Below, in pieces: positions 41,396-50,601 of a DNA stretch of 64,000 nucleotides (the first letter of the stretch is position 1; the number at the start of each line of letters is the position of its first letter). The translations under genes were made by a program, and so were the position numbers. The notes under the pieces are model-generated. The model did no database searches and had not been told where the DNA came from. It was given only the letters and a program-made list of their open reading frames with translations. This stretch comes from Ruegeria profundi. Lineage in GTDB: Bacteria; Pseudomonadota; Alphaproteobacteria; Rhodobacterales; Rhodobacteraceae. The DNA lies in contig NZ_LQBP01000011.1 in NCBI RefSeq assembly GCF_001507545.1, forward strand, positions 1-64,000, read 5' to 3'.

Positions 41396-41436
41396 GCGCA
41401 GACCTTCTCTGCGCACGCCCCCGAACCCTCCGTTCG
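41396..41436 (-). promoter_or_regulatory. two hairpins between riboswitch and nrdH (possible expression platform)
   Basis: On the minus strand, CGAAC-GGAGG-GTTCG (41436-41422) presents a Shine-Dalgarno-like loop. GCGCAGA-GAAGG-TCTGCGC (41414-41396) is a perfect 7-bp stem with a GAAGG loop just before the ATG at 41394. Both could switch pairing with the aptamer's end. Confidence 0.45.
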
Positions 41437-41437
41437 T

Positions 41438-41612
41438 GGTTATCGTTCTTGCTTGCGGCAGGTCTCCTGGCTCGCGGATCAACGTTCAGGCTGGCCTTCC
41501 CAAAACACCGTTTCAGTGGCGTGTTCAGCCGAACTTTCCGCTTACAGTTGCGGGGGCAGCGCCGGAATTTCACCGGTTTCCCTCTTAGTTTTCGACCGGA
41601 ATCGAAATCACC
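41438..41612 (-). ncRNA. cobalamin riboswitch upstream of nrdHIEF
   Basis: Read on the minus strand, the conserved cobalamin aptamer cores appear in order: GGGAAACCGGTGAAATTCCGG, GCTGCCCCCGCAACTGTAAG, CGCCACTGAAACGGTG, GGGAAGGCC and GAGCCAGGAGACCTGCC. The outer ends (GGTGATTTCGATTC and GAACGATAACC) can pair as P1. It lies about 80 nt before nrdH. Cobalamin would be expected to lower expression of this cobalamin-independent reductase. Confidence 0.92.
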
Positions 41613-41746
41613 GAAGCAACTTCATATTGGGTGTGGAAGTAAGGTGTTGTCAATATGTAGTATGCGCTTCGTGTTAATTTCTTCGTTGGAGTCGGAGTAT
41701 CAGACACGCCGCAGCCCCGCATTTCCCACAGTCCAGAGCGCCATCT

Positions 41747-42748
41747 TTAAAAACCATTCACACGCTGGACAAGCCAGAAAAGCGACACACACCCGATGGC
41801 GTAGCCAGTGATCGACCTTGCAATGGAATCCGGACCTGATGGAACAGGGCGTATCACATGGCGCCATAGGAATAGCCCAAGTGAAAGGCTCGTGACAAAA
41901 ACAAGCTGGCCCGCTTCGACCCCCACATTAAAGGCCACAAGAGCGGTCGGAATATCCCCGGGAGGCAGGCCAATCTCGGTCAGGGCGCCGGCAAAGCCAA
42001 GCCCGTGCAAAAGGCCGAAACAAAAGCAGACAATCCAGGGAAATTGCTCGGACAACCTGACTTCGCCGTCTTTGTGTTTGAGGATTTCCAGCGCCATAAA
42101 CACGATTGAAAGGGCGATCACGGCCTCGACCGGGGCGGACGGAACGTGCAACACACCAAGCGTGGCCAGCGCCAGCGTTATCGAATGCGCCACGGTAAAA
42201 GCTGTCACAGCCCCGATCAAGCGCCATGGATCACGCACCAGAGCAAACAGGGCGAAAACGAACAGAAGGTGGTCCAAACCTTCCAGGATATGCTCGAAGC
42301 CGAGCCAAAAGTAACTTACGAAAACGGATGAGGTGGATGCACCTTCTGGCAGGTTCAGAACAGTCGTCTCAGGCGTAAATCGCAATGTTGCAGTCGTGGC
42401 GTCCAGGGGTTGATACCGCAACAAAACGTCGTTGCGCTGCCGTTCCAGGCCCTGAATAGTCACAGCCTGACCGGCGATTTGGGTGTTGCACGCGGCGATC
42501 CACGAAGAAACCCAAGCGGCTGTGTCGAAAAAGGGCTGCGGGCCCTGCGCCGGAGTGCAGGACGAAGGCAGAATGGCGTCGATCTGCATCGGTTGCCCAT
42601 TTACATCTGGTATGCGCCAAAACACCTGCCATGAACCGGGCGCAAGCTGTTTCAGGTCCAGATATCCGGGGTCAAGGGCATGCGCATGGCCGATTCTTGG
42701 CAGGCAGACCAGCCATATCGTCAGCATCAAACCAAGCAGCCCCTTCAT
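41747..42748 (-). CDS. HupE/UreJ family membrane protein
   Basis: 333 residues. Signal-like N-terminus (MKGLLGLMLTIWLVCLPRIGHA) and a periplasmic beta domain (about 25-140) are followed by the HupE/UreJ membrane domain, with the metal motif FEHILEGLDHLLFVFALF and six further hydrophobic helices (AVTAFTVAHSITLALATL, CFCFGLLHGLGFAGAL). Family members carry nickel or cobalt, but this extended version with a periplasmic domain has no tested substrate. The start overlaps the isomerase stop (ATGA). The cobalamin riboswitch lies downstream of it and does not control it. Confidence 0.85.
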   Translation of the reverse strand: MKGLLGLMLTIWLVCLPRIGHAHALDPGYLDLKQLAPGSWQVFWRIPDVNGQPMQIDAILPSSCTPAQGPQPFFDTAAWVSSWIAACNTQIAGQAVTIQGLERQRNDVLLRYQPLDATTATLRFTPETTVLNLPEGASTSSVFVSYFWLGFEHILEGLDHLLFVFALFALVRDPWRLIGAVTAFTVAHSITLALATLGVLHVPSAPVEAVIALSIVFMALEILKHKDGEVRLSEQFPWIVCFCFGLLHGLGFAGALTEIGLPPGDIPTALVAFNVGVEAGQLVFVTSLSLGLFLWRHVIRPVPSGPDSIARSITGYAIGCVSLFWLVQRVNGF

Positions 42749-43566
42749 TCCTGAGGGTCCGGTGTTTGAATGCGGTATTGCGCGGCAAGGCTTTCATACT
42801 GCGCCTCAGCCAGTTCCTGCGCTGTGTCGCGGCGCCATGCAGCCAAAACTTCTTCTCGAATCTCATTCAAAGGCGGCAGGACTTCTGGCCGTGTTTCGGT
42901 AATCCTGACAAGGTGCTGCCCATAACCAGATTGGATCGGACCAACCCACTCGCGCGGCTCCAACACAAACAGCGTGTTTGAAAACCCCTGACCGAACGTG
43001 CTATCGATGGCACTTGAAGCTGACAGTGGTAAAGAGCTTGGCATCAAAGATCCCAGGCCAATCTCAGACCAATCCTCACCAGCTTGCAGTTCGGAAAATG
43101 CCCTGTCGATTTCATCCGATACTGGTTGAGCGCCAAGAAAAATCTGATCGAATGCAATCTGCGCCGGCACCGTAAACCGCGCGGCATTTTCCGCAAGATA
43201 TGTGTTAAGCGCATCGTCCTCGGGGACCACGGATGACGCAATCCCATCGAACAGGAAATTCATCTTTTGCGCCAGTCGCGCCCGAACAATCTGATCTCCG
43301 CGATCCAGCCCCAGCTTGCGCGCCTCGCGCACGAGAACCTCTTCACGTATCCTTGCGTCAATCAGGGCCTGTAATTCATCATTGCGTGGCGCGCGTTTCC
43401 AGGTGGTTTCAAAACGGGCCGCCAAAAGATCAACTTCGCCGGTGTCGATTACAATCGTCTCGGACCGCTCAGGTGTTCCGCCCGTTTGGCCGACCAGAGA
43501 AAACCAGCCAAATACGGCTGCTCCAATCAGAATGAAGTGAAGCAAGGGCTCTTTCAAAATGCGCAT
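42745..43566 (-). CDS. membrane-anchored PpiC-type peptidyl-prolyl isomerase
   Basis: 273 residues from ATG 43566 behind CAGGACTG. One membrane helix at 7-27 (LLHFILIGAAVFGWFSLVG), a SurA-like helical segment (EVDLLAARFETTWKR, LDRGDQIVRARLAQKM), then a parvulin domain (FDQIFLGAQ, ... WVGPIQSGYGQHLVRITE). It would fold proteins in the periplasm. It sits between the HupE-type protein and the DUF3604 protein and may serve one of them. Confidence 0.8.
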   Translation of the reverse strand: MRILKEPLLHFILIGAAVFGWFSLVGQTGGTPERSETIVIDTGEVDLLAARFETTWKRAPRNDELQALIDARIREEVLVREARKLGLDRGDQIVRARLAQKMNFLFDGIASSVVPEDDALNTYLAENAARFTVPAQIAFDQIFLGAQPVSDEIDRAFSELQAGEDWSEIGLGSLMPSSLPLSASSAIDSTFGQGFSNTLFVLEPREWVGPIQSGYGQHLVRITETRPEVLPPLNEIREEVLAAWRRDTAQELAEAQYESLAAQYRIQTPDPQE

Positions 43567-43727
43567 GAACAGTCCTGAAACCAAGTCGTTGCTTGCGTCA
43601 ATCGTAGGGTCGGGCTGTGGCGTAAGTCAAATGGCTGACGGGCGGGTTCTTCATGAAAACCAATGCTGTGACCCAGTGTCGAGACGTTTCATGGAACGCC
43701 TCGACGCGGGTGTGCGTCCTGGCTGTT

Positions 43728-45650
43728 TCATTCACCGGGCGTGTACCAGATCGGCGAGGAATAGGCGCGTTCCTGATGGATCAGCTGCGCCTCTGCCGGC
43801 AGGTCAACGTCAAAGCGCAGCTTGTCATACAGAACCCAGCGCGGGGTTGGAATTTCAAGAACCCGCGCATAGTAAAAGGCGCGCTCATCCGGGTTGAAAT
43901 CGGGGTCGGTCCAGACCGTGATCAATTCGGACGTGCCGATCGTGTTCGTCCAGCTTGCGGTATCCAAATCCACGGTGTTGCCGACCTCGGGCAGGTTGCC
44001 ATCCGCATCTATGACACGATCATCAGACCAGGCCACGTTGTACACCTTTTCTTGCAGCGTACCGTCAGTATCAAGCCAGCCTTTGACGACCTGAACCCGA
44101 TCCAGATTGGCTCCGATCGGGTCACGCAACGCTCCGATCAGAAAAGTCGGGGCACCATCCCCTTCGCGGGGGCGCAGATCACTGCCCATGGGCACGCCCT
44201 TGGTATAGCCGACTTTGGCAATGAATCGGGTTTCAAGATCGCTGTCATCGAACTCCCAGCCGCCAAAGAACCGCAGGCCTATCCGAGGGCCGGTCGTTGC
44301 ATAGGTCTCGCGCCGCTTGAACGCATCGAAGATTGCGGCGCGCGTGTTGTCGGTGGCCCACACGGCGGTATATCCGGATGCAACCAGCGTGTGGCCTTCG
44401 ATAACGCCTTTATCGCTTTCGACAAACGGGTGCAGTACCCGCGTGGCCGAAGGTTCGGCGCTGACGGATTTGCCGAAATAGTTCTCTTCTTCCGCCGTGG
44501 CAAGGGATGTGTGGCTGTCAGTGGCGCCGCCCATTCCGAACTTATAGGGGTTCACGCCGAATTTCTCTTCCAGCGCCAAGCCCCGTTTCAGGGCTTCGCG
44601 GGCATATTCGCCGGCCAGCATGTCGTCGGTTTTCAACTCGCTTATGTCGAGGTTGCCGACATCCCAGTTTTCATAATCGGCGAAGGGATCATCCGGGCTG
44701 AGGAAAGGGTGTGCCTCACCATCGCCCTTGATTTGCGTGACCTCGTAATGCGGTTCCCACTTGGCGCGGTTGCTTACGTATTCCTCATCAACCTTCCCGC
44801 CGTGATACGTGTCTTCGGTTGGAAACATCCAACCGTTTGACAGGTTGCCGTTATGCGCAAACGCGATGGCACGACCGCCGGTTTCTGACTGATATTCCTC
44901 AAGCCAGGCATAGAGCGCCTTCGGATCGGTATCGCCATATGGGGGTTGTGTCACGGGCGGCACCATCTGTAGTGCCCGGATCGGACCATCGCGTAACATG
45001 ACATTGCGGTGCAAGTTGAACCCTTTCGGGACCGAGGTCCATTCAAACCCTATAAATGCGGTGAAATTGCCGGGATCATTATGGCGTTCAGCTGCCAGCA
45101 CAATTTGTTCCCACGTGAAAGCAAACGCATCGGCACCCGGGCTGTAGGATTCCAAAAGAAGCTCTGGCAAGGTCATCTGCGAAAAGTTAGTGATGATATC
45201 GAACGCCGCTTTCGCTGCATCTTCGCCACCGGCCGTGTAGCCCTCAAACCATTCCAACCCTTTAGGTTCGGCCAGCACTCCGGGCTTGCCTGCCTGCAAG
45301 TCAGGGGCAAAGCCCATCAGGTCGGTGTGATCGGTCAGCACCATCCAGTCCAGCGGCCTGGCCAGCCGCACCGGTTGACCGGTTGATGAAATGACTTGTT
45401 CACCTTTTGCGAAACGCCATGCCTCGTCCGGCAGCAGCGTATTGCCAAAAGCCCCGGCATCCAGCGAAAGGCCGGTGTGCAAATGGGTATCCCCCCACAA
45501 TGGCCGTTCGGGGAAAGCCCGGTTGGCATAGGGCGAATACGGGGTTTCGGTAAACAGGCCCTCGGCGGCTTCTTCGCTGGGCACAGCATCCGTATTTGCA
45601 TAGGCAGGAACCAAGGAAAGCGTGAGAAAACAGACGGTCAACCGAAGCAT
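43728..45650 (-). CDS. DUF3604 secreted protein (PHP-like fold)
   Basis: 640 residues from ATG 45650 ([18 protein letters not shown]) behind AAGGGG; the frame extends to 45683. A signal peptide ends near residue 20. The mature protein shows a metal-dependent phosphoesterase-like pattern: [29 protein letters not shown], and [12 protein letters not shown] near the middle. The family is common in bacteria with the same HupE and isomerase neighbours, but its reaction is unknown. Confidence 0.85.
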   Translation of the reverse strand: MLRLTVCFLTLSLVPAYANTDAVPSEEAAEGLFTETPYSPYANRAFPERPLWGDTHLHTGLSLDAGAFGNTLLPDEAWRFAKGEQVISSTGQPVRLARPLDWMVLTDHTDLMGFAPDLQAGKPGVLAEPKGLEWFEGYTAGGEDAAKAAFDIITNFSQMTLPELLLESYSPGADAFAFTWEQIVLAAERHNDPGNFTAFIGFEWTSVPKGFNLHRNVMLRDGPIRALQMVPPVTQPPYGDTDPKALYAWLEEYQSETGGRAIAFAHNGNLSNGWMFPTEDTYHGGKVDEEYVSNRAKWEPHYEVTQIKGDGEAHPFLSPDDPFADYENWDVGNLDISELKTDDMLAGEYAREALKRGLALEEKFGVNPYKFGMGGATDSHTSLATAEEENYFGKSVSAEPSATRVLHPFVESDKGVIEGHTLVASGYTAVWATDNTRAAIFDAFKRRETYATTGPRIGLRFFGGWEFDDSDLETRFIAKVGYTKGVPMGSDLRPREGDGAPTFLIGALRDPIGANLDRVQVVKGWLDTDGTLQEKVYNVAWSDDRVIDADGNLPEVGNTVDLDTASWTNTIGTSELITVWTDPDFNPDERAFYYARVLEIPTPRWVLYDKLRFDVDLPAEAQLIHQERAYSSPIWYTPGE

Positions 45651-45782
45651 GTGAAACCCCTTTTGCAGTTTTTGCGTGTTCAACTCAAAAATGCTGTGTG
45701 TATAAATCTAAACATAACAATAACATTGTATTTTGATGTGTGGTAGAAAAACTTTGGCGGTCTTCGCACCGCCTGAACAATG

Positions 45783-47219
45783 TCAGCAGGCCGACCGAAG
45801 CACGGAAACAAGCCGGTTTGCAGCGTCCGAAAGTGTCTTTTCCTCAAAGGCTGCATACCCAAGCACAAGCCCCTGCATTTTGTTTGGCAGGACGCAGTGT
45901 TTAGACACTGCGCCGAGCTGCAATCCGTGTTTGTGGGCCAGTTTACAGACGTCCAAATCAGAAACCTGATCTGGCAAACGTTCCCGAAGGCCGATGCACA
46001 GATGCATTCCGGAGGAGTCGGCCTTAACATCCAAAAGGTCGGACAACGGGGTAAGTGCACCCAGCAAATGAGTCTGCCGTCGCGCGTATACGCGCCGCAT
46101 GCGCCGCAGATGCATTGCGAACTCACCACTATTCATAAAGGTTCCGAGTGCAGGTTGCGGGATCAGCGACGCGCGCGGTCCGGTCCGTTCAAGATAGCCC
46201 AGGGTTTTTTGAAGCAAGCGTTTTGGCACAACCATATATCCGATCCTAAGCGCCGGGCTGACCAGTTTTGAGAAGCTGCCAAGGTAGATCGTGTTGTTCA
46301 GGCCATCCAACCCGGACAGGGAGGGCAAAGGTTGCCCCCGATAGCGGAACTCGCTGTCATAATCGTCTTCGATCACTGTGGCGCCGGTCTGCCTGGCCCA
46401 ATCCAGCAAGGCAATCCGACGGGGCAAAGGCAGGCTGACCCCTGTCGGATAATGCCGGGACGGAGTGACAATTGCGGCGTGGGCTTCGTTTGGAAGCCGG
46501 TCCACGGCAAACCCCTCTTTGTCGATGCGAACTGGCAGGGCGCGATTTCCGGTATCAGTTAGGATAGTGTGCAACTTGGGCCAGCACGGGTCTTCGATTG
46601 CGACGGTTTTTTCTGTGCCAAGCAAGCCGTGGAAAATCACCTCGAAGGCTTCGCGCGCGCCTGAGGTGATTACAACCTGACCCGGATCGCATTTCAGGTG
46701 ACGCCACGCGGCAAGGTGATCCGAGATCGCCTCGCGCAGGGGATACCAGCCCTGAGGATCAGGGCGTCCCAAAAGCTCGGGCGCGGGCGCGCGCCATGCA
46801 CGTTCAAGATGGCGGGCCCATTGCCTGCCCGGCAGCAACGACTGATCCGGCAGTCCAGCTTGAAACGGCAGCCACGGTTCAGTCCTGGGAGCGGCCGGTC
46901 GAAAGATGGGTTGTGGTTGAGACAGGTGGGTGATGTCACTGGCCACATAGGTGCCACTGCCTTGGCGGGTGACCAGATACCCCTCGCTGATCATCTGATC
47001 ATAGACGGCTTGAACGGTTGTTCTGGAAATCGACAATTCGGACGCAAGTGTGCGACTGGAAGGCAGTCGCGCACCCACCAAATCCGGAGACGCGGATATA
47101 ATGTCGTGCAACGCCCCACGCAACTGCGTCTGCAATGACGTCTTTAACGACGTATCCATGGAAATCGCAAACAGGTCACGATTCAAATTGGACTTAGAAA
47201 AAGTTTTAACATTGGACAT
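45783..47219 (-). CDS. MocR/PdxR-type transcriptional regulator
   Basis: 478 residues. A GntR-type winged helix (about 30-95: RLPSSRTLASELSISRTTVQAVYDQM) is fused to a fold-type I aminotransferase-like domain with PLP-binding YLGSFSKLVSPALRIGYMV (Lys in SFSK). Such proteins sense pyridoxal phosphate or an amino-acid derivative. The gene is divergent from a flavin-binding protein of the pyridoxamine phosphate oxidase fold, and the palindrome at 47212-47233 covers its start codon, so autorepression is likely. Confidence 0.9.
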   Translation of the reverse strand: MSNVKTFSKSNLNRDLFAISMDTSLKTSLQTQLRGALHDIISASPDLVGARLPSSRTLASELSISRTTVQAVYDQMISEGYLVTRQGSGTYVASDITHLSQPQPIFRPAAPRTEPWLPFQAGLPDQSLLPGRQWARHLERAWRAPAPELLGRPDPQGWYPLREAISDHLAAWRHLKCDPGQVVITSGAREAFEVIFHGLLGTEKTVAIEDPCWPKLHTILTDTGNRALPVRIDKEGFAVDRLPNEAHAAIVTPSRHYPTGVSLPLPRRIALLDWARQTGATVIEDDYDSEFRYRGQPLPSLSGLDGLNNTIYLGSFSKLVSPALRIGYMVVPKRLLQKTLGYLERTGPRASLIPQPALGTFMNSGEFAMHLRRMRRVYARRQTHLLGALTPLSDLLDVKADSSGMHLCIGLRERLPDQVSDLDVCKLAHKHGLQLGAVSKHCVLPNKMQGLVLGYAAFEEKTLSDAANRLVSVLRSAC

Positions 47220-47233
47220 TTATAAATATCCAA
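47188..47233. promoter_or_regulatory. MocR operator candidate
   Basis: TTGGAC occurs at 47188-47193 and again at 47212-47217. The second copy is the left half of TTGGACATTTATAAAT-TCCAA (47212-47233), a 22-bp palindrome with one mismatch. MocR sites often combine direct and inverted repeats. Confidence 0.55.
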
Positions 47234-47279
47234 TATCCGGGCATGACAGCGGTAGCAAGAACAATCACGAGTCCCGAAG

Positions 47280-47930
47280 ATGACCGAGACATTGCCAGTC
47301 ACAGACCGAAGCCGCCTGCGCCGCTTGCATGAGCGGGGGCATTTTGACCGCGCGACGATCAACAGTATTCTGGATGCCCAGCCTATGTGCAGCGTGGGAT
47401 ACATCATTGATGGCAAGCCTTTTGTGACGCCAACGCTGCAATGGCGCGAGGGAAACCATGTCTATTGGCATGGCTCCTCGGCCAGCCGCGCCTTACGCAA
47501 TTCCCGTGACGCACAGGTTTGTCTGTCGGTCGCTATCCTTGACGGATTTGTCCTGGCCCGTTCCGGCATGCATCATTCGGTCAACTCGCGCTCGGTCACG
47601 CTGTTCGGCACCGCAAGCAAGGTCGAAGACCCGGCGGAAAAGCTGGATAAGCTGGGTCGTTTCGTCAACGGCCTTTTTCCGGGGCGCTATGAAGGGTTGC
47701 GGCCTGATCACGCGCAGGACCTGAAGGCGACCATGGTGCTGGGCATGGAAATCTCAGAAGGCAGCGCCAAAATGCGGACAGGTGGCCCCGTCGACGAAGA
47801 AGAGGATTATGACCTGCCCATCTGGGCCGGTGTCATCCCTGTTCATACATCGGTCGGCAAGCCGATCCCTGACCCGCGAAACATCAAGGATGTGCCGATG
47901 CCTGACCATGTCCGATCCTTTCGGCTGTAG
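47280..47930 (+). CDS. flavin-nucleotide-binding protein, pyridoxamine 5'-phosphate oxidase fold
   Basis: 216 residues. The split-barrel fold is suggested by INSILDAQPMCSVGYIIDGKP, NHVYWHGSSASRALRNSRD and VLARSGMHHSVNSRSVTLFG. Relatives bind FMN and may reduce or detoxify small molecules. It is transcribed away from the MocR gene from a shared 60-bp region and is its most likely target. Weak ribosome site (CCCGAAG). Confidence 0.85.
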   Translation: MTETLPVTDRSRLRRLHERGHFDRATINSILDAQPMCSVGYIIDGKPFVTPTLQWREGNHVYWHGSSASRALRNSRDAQVCLSVAILDGFVLARSGMHHSVNSRSVTLFGTASKVEDPAEKLDKLGRFVNGLFPGRYEGLRPDHAQDLKATMVLGMEISEGSAKMRTGGPVDEEEDYDLPIWAGVIPVHTSVGKPIPDPRNIKDVPMPDHVRSFRL

Positions 47931-47977
47931 GGTCGGGGGCTGAGCCAACACTCTTTCAAACTTCCTCTTGCCCTATT

Positions 47978-48010
47978 TGGAACGTTCCACTAAACGTTTG
48001 GAACGTTCCA
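47978..48010. promoter_or_regulatory. twin LacI-type operators of the catabolic operon
   Basis: The perfect palindrome TGGAACGTTCCA occurs at 47978-47989 and 47999-48010. Centres are 21 bp apart, two DNA turns, so two dimers could bind the same face. The central CG is typical of LacI-family sites. The first gene starts 18 bp later. The LacI-type gene at 62528 is the likely binder. Confidence 0.8.
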
Positions 48011-48028
48011 GAATCGGGGAGGGGATTA

Positions 48029-49030
48029 ATGCACTGGGCATTTGTTGGGGCAAGCACAATCGCGGCGCAGCACATGCTGAATGCAGTGCGTCGACAGCCC
48101 GGTCACAGCGTGACTTGGATTGTCAGCAATTCACCCGACCGGGTTCAAACCTGGGCCGCTGAACACGACATTCCAAACGCCACAACGGACTTGCAGCAAG
48201 CTCTGACCGATGCTTCCGTGGGCGCTGTCTACATCTCTTCGACGAATGAAAAGCACCACGCGCAGGCGATGGCGGCCATTGCGGCTGGTAAACACGTCTT
48301 GTGTGAAAAGCCTTTGGGTATGACACAGGACGAGGCAGTTGAAATGGTGCGTGCCGCGCAGGATACGGGCGTGACCTTTGGCACCAATCATCATTTGCGT
48401 TGCTCCGGCAGTCATCGCGCCGTGCGCGAGTTGATCGCGTCTGGCCGGATCGGCAAGGTTCTGTCGCTGCGTATTCATCATGCGGTGCATCTGCCGGATA
48501 ACTTGCAGGGCTGGCGGATCAATTCTGCCGATGCCGGTGGCGGAGTGATTCCGGATATCGTTGTACATGACGCCGATGTCACGCGGTTCCTGCTGCAAGA
48601 AGATCCTGCATCGGTGGTCGCCCAGATGACCAGTTCGGGTATGGGGCAGGGGGTTGAAGATTCCTGCATGTCGGTCTGGACCATGCCCTCGGGCGCGATG
48701 GTCATGACCCATGAAAGCTTTACTCATCCCTTTGCCGGATCAGGGCTGGAAGTGCACGGAACCGAAGGGTCGATTTTTGCAAAAGGCGTCATGACGCAGC
48801 GCCCGGTTGGCGAAATTGCCCTTGTGACAGAGGCCGGGTCAGAAGATGTCCCGTTCTCGGACCAAGATTTGTACGTTCAGGGGGTTTCGGACTTTGTCGC
48901 TGCTGCGTCGGGACAGGGGCGACCGGCCGCAGATGGGCCGGACGGTGTGAAATCTCTGTCTGTTGCCCTGAGCGTGCGTGAAGCTGCGGCCACGGGTCAG
49001 CGCGTCAACATCAACTACGGTGGTTTCTAA
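48029..49030 (+). CDS. Gfo/Idh/MocA family NAD(P)-dependent oxidoreductase
   Basis: 333 residues from ATG 48029 behind GGGGAGGGG. The Rossmann domain starts HWAFVGASTIAAQHML, with the family's GKHVLCEKPLGMT loop holding the catalytic Lys (about residue 93). A C-terminal sheet domain follows, with GGGVIPDIVVHDADVTRFLL near the active-site His. These enzymes oxidise or reduce a hydroxyl of sugars and cyclitols. First gene of the operon, right after the twin operators; its stop shares one base with the next start. Confidence 0.9.
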   Translation: MHWAFVGASTIAAQHMLNAVRRQPGHSVTWIVSNSPDRVQTWAAEHDIPNATTDLQQALTDASVGAVYISSTNEKHHAQAMAAIAAGKHVLCEKPLGMTQDEAVEMVRAAQDTGVTFGTNHHLRCSGSHRAVRELIASGRIGKVLSLRIHHAVHLPDNLQGWRINSADAGGGVIPDIVVHDADVTRFLLQEDPASVVAQMTSSGMGQGVEDSCMSVWTMPSGAMVMTHESFTHPFAGSGLEVHGTEGSIFAKGVMTQRPVGEIALVTEAGSEDVPFSDQDLYVQGVSDFVAAASGQGRPAADGPDGVKSLSVALSVREAAATGQRVNINYGGF

Positions 49031-50601
49031 TGACCAAACTGGTTTCAGCCGCTGCGGCGGTCTCGCGCATTCCTGACGAAGCCGTTGTGACAGTGTCTTC
49101 TTCATCGGCGCTGGGCTGCCCTGATCTGGTGCTGCGCGCGTTGAGTGAGCGGTACAAGGCCGAAGGGCATCCGCGCAACATCACCACTCTGCACCCCATC
49201 GCCGCCGGGGACATGTACGGCGTGAAGGGGATGGAGTATCTGGCGCAAGATGGGCTGTTGGCTCGGGTCTTGGCCGGGTCCTACCCCTCGGGTCCGTCCA
49301 GCCTTGAGATGCCCGAAATCTGGAAGATGATCGTTGAAGATCGGGTCGCCGCCTATAACGTCCCATCAGGCATCATGTTTGACATGCATCGTGAGGCCGC
49401 CGCACATCGACCGGGCGTGTTGACGCAAGTTGGGCTGGATACTTTTGTCGACCCGGTGCGCGAAGGCTGCGCCATGAACGCCCGTGGGGCGGCGGACCCT
49501 ATTGTCGCGCGGGCTGAGTTTGCAGGCCAAACCTGGCTGCATTTCCCGAATATCGTTCCGAATGTCTGCATTTTGCGGGCCACCACGGCGGACGAGTTCG
49601 GCAACCTGACCTATGAGCACGAAGGTGCCTATCTGGGCGGGCTGGAACAAGCGATCTGCGTGCGCAATCACGGTGGGCTGGTGATCGCGCAAGTTCAACG
49701 TGTCACTGCCGAAGGCAGCCTGCGTCCGCATGATGTGCGGGTGCCCGGCCATCTGATCGATCTGGTGGTTGAAGATCCTGATCAGAAACAAACGACTGAG
49801 ACGCTCTATGACCCGGCGATTTCCGGCCAGATCATGCGCCCGTGGGAAAGCTTCGCGCTGGCCGAGCATGGTGTTGAAAAGGTCATCGCCCGCCGGGCCG
49901 CGATGGAACTGCGCGCAGGTATGAGCGCCAATCTGGGCTTTGGCATCAGTGCCATGGTCCCGCGTATTCTGCTTGAGGAAGGGCATCCCAACGCCGTCAC
50001 ATGGGCTATCGAACAAGGTGCCGTGGGTGGTGTTCCGCTGACGGGGTTTGCCTTTGGCTGTGCCTCGAACGCGCATGCCTACGTGCCGTCACCCCAGCAA
50101 TTTATCTATTTTCAGGGGGGCGGATTCGACATGTCGTTCCTTTCGTTCCTCGAAGTGGATGTCGAAGGCAATGTGAACGTCTCAAAGCTGGGTAAGAAAC
50201 CCTATCTGACGGCAGGTTGCGGCGGCTTTGTCGATATCACCGCGCGGGCCAAAAAGATCGTGTTCTCTGGCTGGTTCGAAGCCGGGGCCAAGATTGAGCT
50301 GACGGATGACGGGATTCGCGTTAACGCCCCCGGAAAATTCACCAAGATGGTGGATCAGGTTGAGCATGTCACCTTCTCGGGACGTCGTGCGCGTGAAACT
50401 GGGCAGGACGTGATCTACGTAACCGAACGCTGCGTGATCCGGCTGATGGACGAAGGTCTGGTCGCCACTGAGATCATGCCCGGCATCGATGCACAACGCG
50501 ATATCGTGGCCGCGTCTGGCGGGCGCGTCAAAATCGCCGAGAATGCAAGCCTGATCTCAAAATCATTGTTCAGCGCCGGGCCAATGGGGCTGCAGCCATG
50601 A
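49030..50601 (+). CDS. acetate/propionate-type CoA-transferase
   Basis: 523 residues, a fused two-domain family I CoA-transferase. The N-terminal half has VTVSSSSALGCPDLVLRAL; the C-terminal half has VTWAIEQGAVGGVPLTGFAF with the likely catalytic Glu, and YFQGGGFDMSFLSFLEVD. It would move CoA from acetyl- or a similar CoA to an acid made by the pathway. It overlaps the enoyl-CoA hydratase by 4 bp, so the CoA ester is probably that enzyme's substrate. Confidence 0.88.
   Translation: MTKLVSAAAAVSRIPDEAVVTVSSSSALGCPDLVLRALSERYKAEGHPRNITTLHPIAAGDMYGVKGMEYLAQDGLLARVLAGSYPSGPSSLEMPEIWKMIVEDRVAAYNVPSGIMFDMHREAAAHRPGVLTQVGLDTFVDPVREGCAMNARGAADPIVARAEFAGQTWLHFPNIVPNVCILRATTADEFGNLTYEHEGAYLGGLEQAICVRNHGGLVIAQVQRVTAEGSLRPHDVRVPGHLIDLVVEDPDQKQTTETLYDPAISGQIMRPWESFALAEHGVEKVIARRAAMELRAGMSANLGFGISAMVPRILLEEGHPNAVTWAIEQGAVGGVPLTGFAFGCASNAHAYVPSPQQFIYFQGGGFDMSFLSFLEVDVEGNVNVSKLGKKPYLTAGCGGFVDITARAKKIVFSGWFEAGAKIELTDDGIRVNAPGKFTKMVDQVEHVTFSGRRARETGQDVIYVTERCVIRLMDEGLVATEIMPGIDAQRDIVAASGGRVKIAENASLISKSLFSAGPMGLQP

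Noticed and set aside
43653-44840. 395-residue plus-strand frame
   Set aside because: Antisense of the DUF3604 gene, which has a signal peptide and conserved His motifs.
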